DNA from: an uncultured Siphonobacter sp.
Lineage (GTDB): Bacteria > Bacteroidota > Bacteroidia > Cytophagales > Spirosomataceae
DNA: 64,000 nucleotides
Direction of reading: 5' to 3'
Assembly (NCBI GenBank): GCA_913774715.1
Contig: CAJYHS010000099.1
Location: forward strand, 1-64,000
The translations under genes were made by a program, and so were the position numbers. Within the stretch, counting starts at the first letter, position 1, and each line of letters opens with the position of its first letter. Of this stretch, positions 56,586 through 64,000 are shown one piece after another. The notes beneath the pieces are model-generated. The model searched no databases. It saw only the letters and a list, made by a program, of their open reading frames with translations, and was not told where the DNA came from.

Positions 56586-57731
56586 TTGAAAGTCTTATAT
56601 ATTCATAGTTTTTATCAGCACAAAGGTGGCGAGGAATCTGTTTTAGAGCAAGAGATTGAATTATTGAAGAGCGATTTAGATATTCGCTTATTTTCTTTGA
56701 GTAACAAACAGGGTATATATGGGGCAATCCAATTTTTGCTTTCTATTTGGAATTTTAAAGTTTCAAAAAAATTAAAAAAAGAAATCCACGATTTTTCTCC
56801 AGACGTAGTTCATATACATAACTGGCATTTTTCTGTAGGTCCTATCGTAGTAAGAACTGCTAAAAAATTTAATATCCCAGTTATTATAACTCTACATAAC
56901 TATAGATTAATTTGCCCTAGTGCTACATTCTTAATTGATAACAAGATTAATATAAATAGTATTTATCAATATTTTCCTTGGAATGCAGTTCTAAAAAAAG
57001 CTTACAGAAACTCTTTTTTCCAAACCTTTTGGCTTTCTTTTATAATTTGGTTTCATAAGCTTATAGGAACGTGGAAGCTCGTCGATAAATATATTGCATT
57101 AACTACTTTTTCTAAAGATCTTTTTTTAAAATCATCCTTAGGTCTCACAGATAATCAAATTTTAGTTAAACCAAATTTTGTTAAAGATAAAGGCTTCGTC
57201 TGTAATCAAAGGAGTAGCCATTTTTTATTTGTAGGCCGATTAAGTCCTGAGAAGGGCATCAATATACTGGTTGAAGCATTTATTCGTAGTGGTTTACCTA
57301 TTAAAATCGTTGGAGATGGACCATTGAAAAACTTCGTTAATAATATTTCTAATCAGTACGAGAATATTCAGTATCTTGGTTCTATGACTAATGATAAGAT
57401 ACTTGAACAGATGTCTTTAGCTTCTGCTCTAGTGTTCCCTTCTATTTGGTTTGAAGGGATGCCGATGACTCTAGTTGAAGCCTTCTCAACTGGTACACCT
57501 GTAATAGCTTCAGATATAGGTGCTATGAAATCTATGGTAATCGATCATTTTAATGGCATGCTTTTTGAAGCATCATGTACTGATGACTTGGTAAAGCATC
57601 TGCAGGAGTGGAACTGTATTTCTACAGAATCTAAAAATGATTATAGCTATAATTGTCGTAGAGTTTATGAACAACAGTATACCCCCGAGATTAATAGGGA
57701 TGTATTGTTAAAGCTTTACGAGAAAATTTAG
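56586..57731 (+). CDS. GT-B glycosyltransferase, family 4 (TTG start)
   Basis: 381 residues. MKVLYIHSFYQHKGGEESVL is the family start, encoded by TTG at 56586 with no ATG nearby. DVVHIHNWHFSVGPIVVRTA and VIITLHNYRLICPSATFLI (acceptor side) are followed by SSHFLFVGRLSPEKGINILV, IVGDGPLKNFV and FPSIWFEGMPMTLVEAFSTG (donor side, E-x7-E). It is the third glycosyltransferase of the block. The TTG start may lower its translation. Confidence 0.9.
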   Translation: MKVLYIHSFYQHKGGEESVLEQEIELLKSDLDIRLFSLSNKQGIYGAIQFLLSIWNFKVSKKLKKEIHDFSPDVVHIHNWHFSVGPIVVRTAKKFNIPVIITLHNYRLICPSATFLIDNKININSIYQYFPWNAVLKKAYRNSFFQTFWLSFIIWFHKLIGTWKLVDKYIALTTFSKDLFLKSSLGLTDNQILVKPNFVKDKGFVCNQRSSHFLFVGRLSPEKGINILVEAFIRSGLPIKIVGDGPLKNFVNNISNQYENIQYLGSMTNDKILEQMSLASALVFPSIWFEGMPMTLVEAFSTGTPVIASDIGAMKSMVIDHFNGMLFEASCTDDLVKHLQEWNCISTESKNDYSYNCRRVYEQQYTPEINRDVLLKLYEKI

Positions 57732-57749
57732 ACTAATATCTTTAAATAT

Positions 57750-59891
57750 ATGGTAATTCAAAGATTGGCTGTTGTGATGTTATTTTGTTTCATTACAACG
57801 TTCGCTTTAGCCCAGAAAGTTAACCAGATCTATGTTAGTAATGCTGGTGCAGATAGTAACTCTGGTTCAATAGATTCTCCTGTTAAAACTTTAAGTAAGG
57901 CTATTGCTATCGCAAAACAATATAATGGAAATACATCTATTTATGTAAGAGGTGGATACTATTCATTAATTAATTCTGTAGAGATTTCAAATATTAAAAA
58001 TGTATCTATTAGTGCTTACAAAAAGGAGAAAGTTATAATTAGTGGTGGTAAGAAAATTGATCCAAGGTTTATAAATTCGTTAAAAGATTCAAATATTTTA
58101 GATCGCCTTACTTCTGTTGCTCGTAGTAATGTATATCAAATTGATTTAAAGGAAGCTGATATAACTAATTACGGAAACATTGTAAAGCATGGTTATACTT
58201 GGATAAGTCCCTCTCAACTTGAGTTATTCATTGATGACAAACCTTTCATTCTTTCCAGATGGCCAAATAATGATTATGTAGATCTAGGAGAAGTCTTAGA
58301 TACTGGTTCTATACCTAGAAATGGACAAAATGATAACAGGGGTGCTACAATTAGATTCGGATTTGATCAGCCCTTAAAATGGAAGAATTCCCAATCTGTA
58401 TGGGTTCATGGAGTTTTCGCAAATGGATATTCTGATGATAATTTGAAAATTAAAGAGATAGATAATTCCTCTAAAACAATAACTTTCTTACAGCCTAGTA
58501 TATATGGAGTTCAAGGTGATAATAAAGATAAAATAAATTATAGAAGATATTTTTTTTATAATATACTTGAAGAGCTAGATTCTGCTGGTGAATACTTTAT
58601 AGATTCTACTAATAATATGATATATTTTTGTGCTAATAATGATATAAAAAATTTAGATATTAATGTTTCTATTTTGGACAAACCCTTAATTGTATTGAAG
58701 AATTCTGAAAATATTTCTATTGAAGGAATTATCTTTGGATATTCTAGAGGAATGGGTATTTATCTTCAATCTAATAAGAATGTGAGAATACATAAATGTG
58801 ATTTTAAAAATTTAGGTACAGTAGGTATTAGTCTTAATAATCCTTTGTCTAAATCTAACACAGATTATAGAAATACATTAATTAGTGATTCTAACGAAAG
58901 TAATCTTAATGTAGAAATTAACTCATGCAATATTGTTAATACAGGAACAGGAGGAATAATATTGTCTGGAGGTGATAGAAAGAATTTAATTGAAGCAAAT
59001 AATGTTATTAGTAACTGTAACTTAGATAATTTTTCGCGTTTAAATATGTTCGGATGTCCCGCTGTAACTATAGATGGTGTTGGTAATAAAGTGCTTAATT
59101 GTGATATCACAAACTCTACAGGTCAGGCTATTACGTATTTAGGAAATAATCATGAAATTGCTTTTAACAATATAAAACATGTAGTTTCTGAAGTTAGTGA
59201 CCAAGGTGCTGTTTATACGGGAAGAGATCCTTCTTCTGCGGGTACAAAAATTCATGATAATTTTTTCGATGATATTAAGAGTAAATATGGTTCAGCTGCA
59301 GCCCTCTATATTGATGATGGAAGTGGAGGAATTTATGTTTATAACAATATTTTCTCTGATTGTGGATCTGTAGGAGAATATCCATTTGGTGCTATACATA
59401 TAAATGGGGGAGGTAATAATTCTTTTGATAATAACTATTTTGTAAACTGTGACAGAGCATTTTCAATGTCTTCTTGGAGTAATGAGAAGTGGAAGCAAGT
59501 GATGTTTAATGATGTGATGAAGAAGAAACTTACATCGGATGTAAACATCACTTCGAAAGTTTATTTAGACCAATATCCATTTTTGAATAATTTTTTTAAT
59601 ACAAGTAATATTAGTCCTAGAATTAATAAAATTTCTAATACCATTGCATATAAAGTAAAGGATTTTGCTTCTAATAAAGTAGGTTTAAAGCAAAGTAATA
59701 CTGTTATTACAGATTCTGACCCAGGTTTTAAAGATTTGTCTAATAAAAACTTTAATTTAATTATTAAAAAAAATACTAACGTTAAAAGATTTCAAAATTC
59801 TCAAAGTGTAACTTCTGATAAGGGTAATCTAGATAACATTCGTCCAATTGATTTTAATAAAATTGGATTTAGAAAACTGAAAAATGAATAA
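57750..59891 (+). CDS. Secreted right-handed beta-helix protein of the polysaccharide locus
   Basis: 713 residues with a signal peptide (LAVVMLFCFITTFALAQ). It opens with IYVSNAGADSNSGSIDSPVK, the DUF1565-like entry of pectate-lyase-type beta-helices. Later repeats include NEVNSCNIVNTGTGGIILSG-like rungs and TGQAITYLGNNHEIAFNNIK, then YIDDGSGGIYVYNNIFSD. Such proteins in capsule loci can be polysaccharide lyases, epimerases or polymer-editing enzymes; the catalytic residues cannot be assigned from sequence alone. Its last 8 bp overlap the start of the TagA/WecG gene. It is the longest gene of the AT-rich block. Confidence 0.82.
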   Translation: MVIQRLAVVMLFCFITTFALAQKVNQIYVSNAGADSNSGSIDSPVKTLSKAIAIAKQYNGNTSIYVRGGYYSLINSVEISNIKNVSISAYKKEKVIISGGKKIDPRFINSLKDSNILDRLTSVARSNVYQIDLKEADITNYGNIVKHGYTWISPSQLELFIDDKPFILSRWPNNDYVDLGEVLDTGSIPRNGQNDNRGATIRFGFDQPLKWKNSQSVWVHGVFANGYSDDNLKIKEIDNSSKTITFLQPSIYGVQGDNKDKINYRRYFFYNILEELDSAGEYFIDSTNNMIYFCANNDIKNLDINVSILDKPLIVLKNSENISIEGIIFGYSRGMGIYLQSNKNVRIHKCDFKNLGTVGISLNNPLSKSNTDYRNTLISDSNESNLNVEINSCNIVNTGTGGIILSGGDRKNLIEANNVISNCNLDNFSRLNMFGCPAVTIDGVGNKVLNCDITNSTGQAITYLGNNHEIAFNNIKHVVSEVSDQGAVYTGRDPSSAGTKIHDNFFDDIKSKYGSAAALYIDDGSGGIYVYNNIFSDCGSVGEYPFGAIHINGGGNNSFDNNYFVNCDRAFSMSSWSNEKWKQVMFNDVMKKKLTSDVNITSKVYLDQYPFLNNFFNTSNISPRINKISNTIAYKVKDFASNKVGLKQSNTVITDSDPGFKDLSNKNFNLIIKKNTNVKRFQNSQSVTSDKGNLDNIRPIDFNKIGFRKLKNE

Positions 59892-60627
59892 GCGTCTTAT
59901 TAGTATTGATGTTACAACGGGAATTTACAGTGAATTTATTGATAGGTGGGTTGCTATGTCTCAATTGAAAACATCCTCCTATACATGTGTTGCTAATGTA
60001 CATATGTTGGTTGAAGCTCATAACGATCCTGATTTTGCAAAAATTGTTAATGAAGCAGATATAGTTACTCCTGATGGAATGCCATTAACGTGGGGTTTAA
60101 AACTTATTTATGGTATAGATCAACAAAGAGTTGCGGGAATGGACTTATTACCTGATTTACTAAGAAAAGCTGAAAATACAGGTATATCTGTTTTCTTCTA
60201 TGGCGGAACACAGAATATGTTAGCTCAAACAGAGAAGTTTCTTATTGAAAAATTCCCTTCTTTGAAAATATCTGGTATGATTAGTCCGCCATTTAGATCA
60301 CTTCTAGAACATGAGGAAATTGAAATTATTGAAAAAATTAATCAAAGTGGTGCCCAGTTAGTATTTGTAGCACTTGGGTGTCCAAAGCAAGAAAAATGGA
60401 TGGCTTCTATGAGAGGGCGTATCCATGCTACCATGATAGGTATTGGAGGAGCTTTACCCGTTATGGTAGGTATGCAGAAGAGAGCTCCCGAATGGATGCA
60501 AAAAGCAAGTTTAGAATGGCTATATCGTTTGGTTCAGGAGCCTAAACGCTTATTCAAACGGTATGCGGTTACAAACACTACCTATTTATGGCTTCTAGCA
60601 AGAGCAGTAGTAGCTAAAAAGGTATAA
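59884..60627 (+). CDS. WecG/TagA/CpsF-family glycosyltransferase
   Basis: 247 residues. Family motifs: YTCVANVHMLVEAHNDPDFA, then IVTPDGMPLTWGLKLIYG, RVAGMDLLPDLL, VFVALGCPKQEKWMASMRGR, ATMIGIGGALPVMVGMQKRA and APEWMQKASLEWLYRLVQEP. GT26 enzymes add the second sugar (ManNAc or ManNAcA in known cases) to the lipid-linked primer. Composition is nearer to the normal genome than the preceding genes, so it may mark the end of the island. Convergent with wzi. Confidence 0.92.
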   Translation: MNKRLISIDVTTGIYSEFIDRWVAMSQLKTSSYTCVANVHMLVEAHNDPDFAKIVNEADIVTPDGMPLTWGLKLIYGIDQQRVAGMDLLPDLLRKAENTGISVFFYGGTQNMLAQTEKFLIEKFPSLKISGMISPPFRSLLEHEEIEIIEKINQSGAQLVFVALGCPKQEKWMASMRGRIHATMIGIGGALPVMVGMQKRAPEWMQKASLEWLYRLVQEPKRLFKRYAVTNTTYLWLLARAVVAKKV

Positions 60628-60646
60628 AAATCAGCATAAGCTTATA

Positions 60647-62146
60647 TTACAACCAACCTGATTTACGAATGGTTAACATTCCAGCAATGGAGGATGTTAA
60701 CCATTCTCCTTTATCTAATGCTAAAGTAGCTTTCCATTCTATACCTCCCCATTTTCCTTGAGGAACCACTACTTCAATCAAACCAGAAAATTGTTTTGCT
60801 CCTCCGGGTAGGGGAGAGGCACTATAGGGGCGACCTGAGTTCCAACTTTGTGAAGCTAATGCTCTTAAGCTTATCCCTGATGAGAATTGCCCAACAGCGG
60901 CTACGTGTATTAATTGCACTCGGTTATTACTAATCATAGAGAAACCTTTGAAGGGGCCTCTTAGACTATTCCATCTCGAAGATGCATCCATCCAACGCGT
61001 GATAAATGGCGTACCTACCACTCTTTGCTGATGTGTCCATCCATCAATGTATTGGTAATTATGAAAGTAATCATCATTCCCTTTTGGATACTTGGGGCCG
61101 CTTTGATTCATAGTTGTCATGAATTCAGCTGTGAATTGAGCAATTTTAAATCCTGATTGCGGTTCTATAGAATGATTTTTCCAGCGGAGTCCATATAATC
61201 CATCAGGTAAGTTTCCAAATACAACGCCTGACATATCTTCCCATGGTCGCTGTACGTACAATAGAAAATTTGATTTTGATAGGTTTATTTCTAAAGCCAA
61301 ATCAATAGAACCTAAGTGATTACCCGATCGGTTTGCTGTATCAAAGGCTGTAAAGCCTCCTGTATTTTTATTATCTACAGCACTAGGCCATAAAGCTTTT
61401 TTATAGGCATTCCAGTCAGAAGGAAGATGCCCCTTATTTGATAAACTATTATTTAAATAAGGTGAATACCCACCCCATTGCACGTAATGAGACATACCTC
61501 CATAAAAGCGTACTTTCCAGTTGGGTTTGCCAATGCGGATGTATAATGCTTTCGCATGTAAATACACATTTTGTAAGGAATCCGTGTTAGCAAACCAACC
61601 ATGACTAAAAAAGGCATTAACGGAAATAACGTCTTTCGTGAATTTCAGTGGAGCGTAATCTTTTGTACCGATGCGAACCTGGGTAATAGGTACTGCATTA
61701 CCCGACCAGGCATACGAACCAGAGGTAAGCAGGGTATCCGTGATTCCGTTGATTTCCTTGCGTCGGCCTACGTATAGTTCGCCATGGCCCAGACGCACCG
61801 CAGCGTAAGCTTCAGGTAATACAAAGCGGGAGTTACGGGTGGCATTCCCTACGGCTTCAACGCTGGCTTTGAAATAGGGTTTTCGGTTTTGTGTAGCATC
61901 GCCCCATAGTCCGGTAGCCTCTACGGAAACGATACCGGCAGGGGATTCCAGAGGAATGGTTCCAAATTGATTGGAACGTAACCAGAAGGGGGTACGGCTA
62001 CTGGTAGAGGCAATTCCGCTGAGTTCGGCTTTGTATCGAATGCCCTGGGTAGTTACCGTATCGTAAACGGGACGATTGAACTGAGCCCGAAGCGTAGCCG
62101 TATTGCACAGAAATACGATCAAAAAACCGAAAAGCCTTACTTGCAT
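60647..62146 (-). CDS. Wzi-family capsule assembly outer-membrane protein
   Basis: 499 residues with a signal peptide (FLIVFLCNTATLRAQ). The sequence is an antiparallel beta-barrel pattern with alternating hydrophobic residues; TPFWLRSNQFGTIPLESPAG and ELYVGRRKEINGITD resemble Wzi/CapA barrels that attach capsule to the cell surface. Encoded on the opposite strand to the synthesis genes and following ugd. Convergent with the TagA/WecG gene by only 19 bp. Confidence 0.87.
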   Translation of the reverse strand: MQVRLFGFLIVFLCNTATLRAQFNRPVYDTVTTQGIRYKAELSGIASTSSRTPFWLRSNQFGTIPLESPAGIVSVEATGLWGDATQNRKPYFKASVEAVGNATRNSRFVLPEAYAAVRLGHGELYVGRRKEINGITDTLLTSGSYAWSGNAVPITQVRIGTKDYAPLKFTKDVISVNAFFSHGWFANTDSLQNVYLHAKALYIRIGKPNWKVRFYGGMSHYVQWGGYSPYLNNSLSNKGHLPSDWNAYKKALWPSAVDNKNTGGFTAFDTANRSGNHLGSIDLALEINLSKSNFLLYVQRPWEDMSGVVFGNLPDGLYGLRWKNHSIEPQSGFKIAQFTAEFMTTMNQSGPKYPKGNDDYFHNYQYIDGWTHQQRVVGTPFITRWMDASSRWNSLRGPFKGFSMISNNRVQLIHVAAVGQFSSGISLRALASQSWNSGRPYSASPLPGGAKQFSGLIEVVVPQGKWGGIEWKATLALDKGEWLTSSIAGMLTIRKSGWL

Positions 62147-62166
62147 AGAGTGATGAGGTTGAATAG

Positions 62167-62196
62167 AGGGATGCTATCCTAAACGATAGCATCCCT
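62167..62196 (-). terminator. Hairpin between ugd and wzi
   Basis: AGGGATGCTATC (62167-62178) and GATAGCATCCCT (62185-62196) form a perfect 12-bp stem with a 6-nt loop, 8 bp after the ugd stop. It should end or attenuate ugd transcription before wzi. Confidence 0.75.
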
Positions 62197-62203
62197 ATTA
62201 CTA

Positions 62204-63520
62204 TTAATTAATTTTCTGACGGCCAATGGAATAATAAGTGTAGCCCCTTTCCTGCATGTCCTCAAGCTCGTAGACGTTACGACCATCGAAGATCACCTTG
62301 TTCTTCAACCGAGCTTCGAGCTTCTCGAAATCCGGCGTTCTGAACTGCGGCCACTCCGTCATGATCATCAACGCATCGGCATCCACCAGGGCCGAATAGG
62401 CATCCTTGGTAAACGTCACCTTCGAGCCCAGATCCTCCAGATTGGCTACGTTCTCCATCGCCTCGGGATCGTACGCCTTCACGTGTGCTCCCGCCGCCAG
62501 CAGCTCCCGGATGTTATACAGAGCCGGAGCTTCCCGGATGTCATCGGTATAGGGCTTAAACGCCAGTCCCCACACGGCAATCGTCTTACCCTTGACGTCT
62601 CCACCGAAGTACTCCAGCACCGAAGGCAACAACCGCGTCTTCTGCTCTTCGTTGACTTTCATCACCGAATCCAGAATCTGGAAGTTGTAGTTATGCTCGC
62701 CACTGGTCTTGGATAAGGCCCACACGTCTTTGGGGAAACATGAACCGCCGTAACCAATCCCGGCAAAGAGAAACCGCTTGCCAATGCGGCTGTCGGTGCC
62801 AATCCCCCGGCGAATGTCGTCGACGTTGGCTCCCACTTTCTCGCAAAGGTTGGCAATCTCGTTCATGAAGGTAATCTTCACGGCCAGAAACGCATTGGCC
62901 GCGTACTTGGTCATCTCCGCTGAACGCTCGTCCATGAAGATGATGGGATTACCCTGCCGCACCAGCGGAGCGTAGAGCCGGTTCATCGAAGCCTTGGCTT
63001 TCTCTGACGTCGTGCCAATCACCACGCGGTCGGGTTTCATGAAATCTTCTACCGCTACGCCTTCCCGCAAGAATTCAGGGTTGGAGATCACGTCGAACTC
63101 TACCTGAGCATTGGCAGCGATGGCCGCTCTCACTTTTTCGGCCGTGCCCACGGGAACGGTCGACTTATCGATGATGACGGTGTATTGCTTGAGTAAAGGG
63201 CCCAGATCCTTGGCTACGCCGAGAATGTACTTGAGATCGGCCGAGCCGTCTTCGCCCGGAGGCGTGGGCAGGGCTAAAAAGATCACTTCGGCTCCTTCGA
63301 TGCCTTCGGCCAGGGAAGTCGTGAAGGAAAGCCGGCCTTCGGCGGTATTGCGTAAGAATAATTCTTCCAGACCGGGTTCGTAGATGGGGATGACCCCACT
63401 CTTCATCTTCTCGACTTTGCGGGCGTCGATGTCCACGCAAACCACCTGGTTTCCTGTTTCGGCAAAGCACGTGCCCGTGACTAATCCCACGTATCCAGTG
63501 CCTACGACGGCTAATTTCAT
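62204..63520 (-). CDS. ugd: UDP-glucose 6-dehydrogenase
   Basis: 438 residues. N-terminal Rossmann GTGYVGLVTGTCFAETGNQV, the substrate region ISNPEFLREGVAVEDFMKPD, catalytic cysteine in GIGYGGSCFPKDVWAL and the C-terminal domain VWGLAFKPYTDDIREAPALY. It oxidises UDP-glucose twice to UDP-glucuronic acid using NAD, supplying an acidic sugar for the capsule. Only wzi is nearby on the same strand. Normal genome composition. Confidence 0.95.
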   Translation of the reverse strand: MKLAVVGTGYVGLVTGTCFAETGNQVVCVDIDARKVEKMKSGVIPIYEPGLEELFLRNTAEGRLSFTTSLAEGIEGAEVIFLALPTPPGEDGSADLKYILGVAKDLGPLLKQYTVIIDKSTVPVGTAEKVRAAIAANAQVEFDVISNPEFLREGVAVEDFMKPDRVVIGTTSEKAKASMNRLYAPLVRQGNPIIFMDERSAEMTKYAANAFLAVKITFMNEIANLCEKVGANVDDIRRGIGTDSRIGKRFLFAGIGYGGSCFPKDVWALSKTSGEHNYNFQILDSVMKVNEEQKTRLLPSVLEYFGGDVKGKTIAVWGLAFKPYTDDIREAPALYNIRELLAAGAHVKAYDPEAMENVANLEDLGSKVTFTKDAYSALVDADALMIMTEWPQFRTPDFEKLEARLKNKVIFDGRNVYELEDMQERGYTYYSIGRQKIN

Positions 63521-63954
63521 ACTATTGACAGTGTGTTGAAATAGTTATAATGATATTGACTTGGCGGAATAATATTCATGTAAAATAAGACCCACAAAAA
63601 TATATTTTTTCGGACAAAGCTTTATACTACATACATAATTTGACAATGTGGTTAACAGAATATTTATATCTTTCTATTTATTATAAAAATTATTTAAAAT
63701 AAGCTTTTTGTTCCTACTAAAACAGAACAACATTCAGTACTAAACGGTATTCAATCAAAATTGTTTGGCTGTATAATCGCTGAATTATCTTCTGTATTTC
63801 TTCTTTACATAATAGAATAAAAGAAGATCTCATCTGCTTGGCATTGGACTAAAAACTAACCCGATCCACCTACAATCCCAAGCAGCAAATTCATTCAGTA
63901 AAAAAGGAAAAACAGGTTTAGAGCTTTATCTTTCCCAAAAAAATTGCCTGTCTC
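63521..63954. other. Intergenic DNA upstream of ugd
   Basis: About 430 bp, AT-rich, no ORF. It must contain the ugd promoter (leftward) and perhaps one for the rightward gene at the edge. No clear TAnnTTTG box was found. Confidence 0.5.
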
Positions 63955-64000
63955 GTGACGAACGAAGAAATAGTTGAAATTTTCGAACTGACTACCAAGC
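63955..64000 (+). CDS. Possible start of a PolX/DNA polymerase beta-like gene (partial)
   Basis: A GTG at 63955 opens a frame reading MTNEEIVEIFELTTK up to the window edge. This resembles the first residues of bacterial PolX (HHH-domain opening, often followed by a LMELHGENPFK-like segment), but only 15 residues are visible. The start codon is unusual and no ribosome site is clear. The identity is a guess. Confidence 0.3.
   Translation, partial: MTNEEIVEIFELTTK

Overview
The window looks like a chromosomal segment of a Bacteroidota bacterium, most likely order Cytophagales (Spirosoma/Siphonobacter-like). The reasons are a type IX secretion (T9SS) C-terminal domain, TAnnTTTG-type -7 promoter boxes, Bacteroidota-type families (DUF6428 beside ArsR, MbnP, ScyD/ScyE, DUF6691, Wzi) and many long intergenic stretches. 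Genus level is inference. No rRNA, tRNA, CRISPR array or recognisable transposase was found.

Layout. (1) 0-6.4 kb, minus strand: the end of an arsenic-type cassette (DUF6428 protein, ArsR with a near-ideal palindromic operator), preceded by a metal-efflux operon made of a His-rich small protein, a CzcA-like RND pump, its CzcB-like adaptor and a VIT/CCC1 transporter. (2) 6.4-10.5 kb: gene-poor DNA with strong hairpins and one or two small hypothetical ORFs. (3) 10.5-12.6 kb, plus: a tight trio of DUF2071/YqjF, TIGR03643 and a photolyase-like protein whose FAD domain comes first. (4) 13.1-16.1 kb, minus: a copper/heme cluster of a small CxGKC protein, an MbnP-like lipoprotein, an MbnH/MauG-like di-heme peroxidase and a cytochrome c. 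(5) 16.5-22.5 kb: a gene graveyard. It holds a histidine kinase with an in-frame stop and no 5' end, abutting head-to-head a 5'-clipped YeeE/YedE gene; a DUF6691 partner whose start is disrupted beside a 20-bp perfect palindrome; a 5'-truncated APC permease; and a badly decayed NhaA antiporter. (6) 22.5-35.9 kb: two paralogous hybrid sensor kinases of about 1,030 residues, about 7 kb apart, flanking a VOC protein, a ScyD/ScyE protein and a T9SS-secreted acetylesterase with a duplicated module. (7) 36-39.1 kb, minus: a methionine operon, metY then metX, behind a clear SAM-I riboswitch. This MetX carries an extra C-terminal domain of about 95 residues that resembles LytTR. (8) 39.3-63.5 kb: a sugar O-acyltransferase, then an exopolysaccharide/capsule locus (CpsB-type phosphatase, Wza, Wzc tyrosine kinase, initiating sugar transferase, GDP-fucose synthase, GDP-mannose dehydratase). 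It continues into a strikingly AT-rich block (48.4-60 kb) with Wzx, nitroreductase, Wzy, pyruvyltransferase, glycosyltransferases, acetyltransferases and a beta-helix protein, and closes with WecG/TagA. On the opposite strand follow Wzi and UDP-glucose dehydrogenase. The right edge may hold the first codons of a PolX-like gene.

How the genes work together. The capsule locus has the full Wzx/Wzy logic: nucleotide-sugar supply (Gmd, Fcl, Ugd), initiation (WcaJ-like), chain building, flipping, polymerisation, export control (Wzc/CpsB) and surface assembly (Wza, Wzi). The methionine operon makes O-acetylhomoserine and converts it to homocysteine under SAM feedback. The metal genes protect against divalent metals and arsenicals. 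The MbnP/MbnH pair suggests periplasmic copper handling. The most novel-looking items are the MetX-LytTR-like fusion, the permuted photolyase-like protein and the head-to-head gene-deletion scar.
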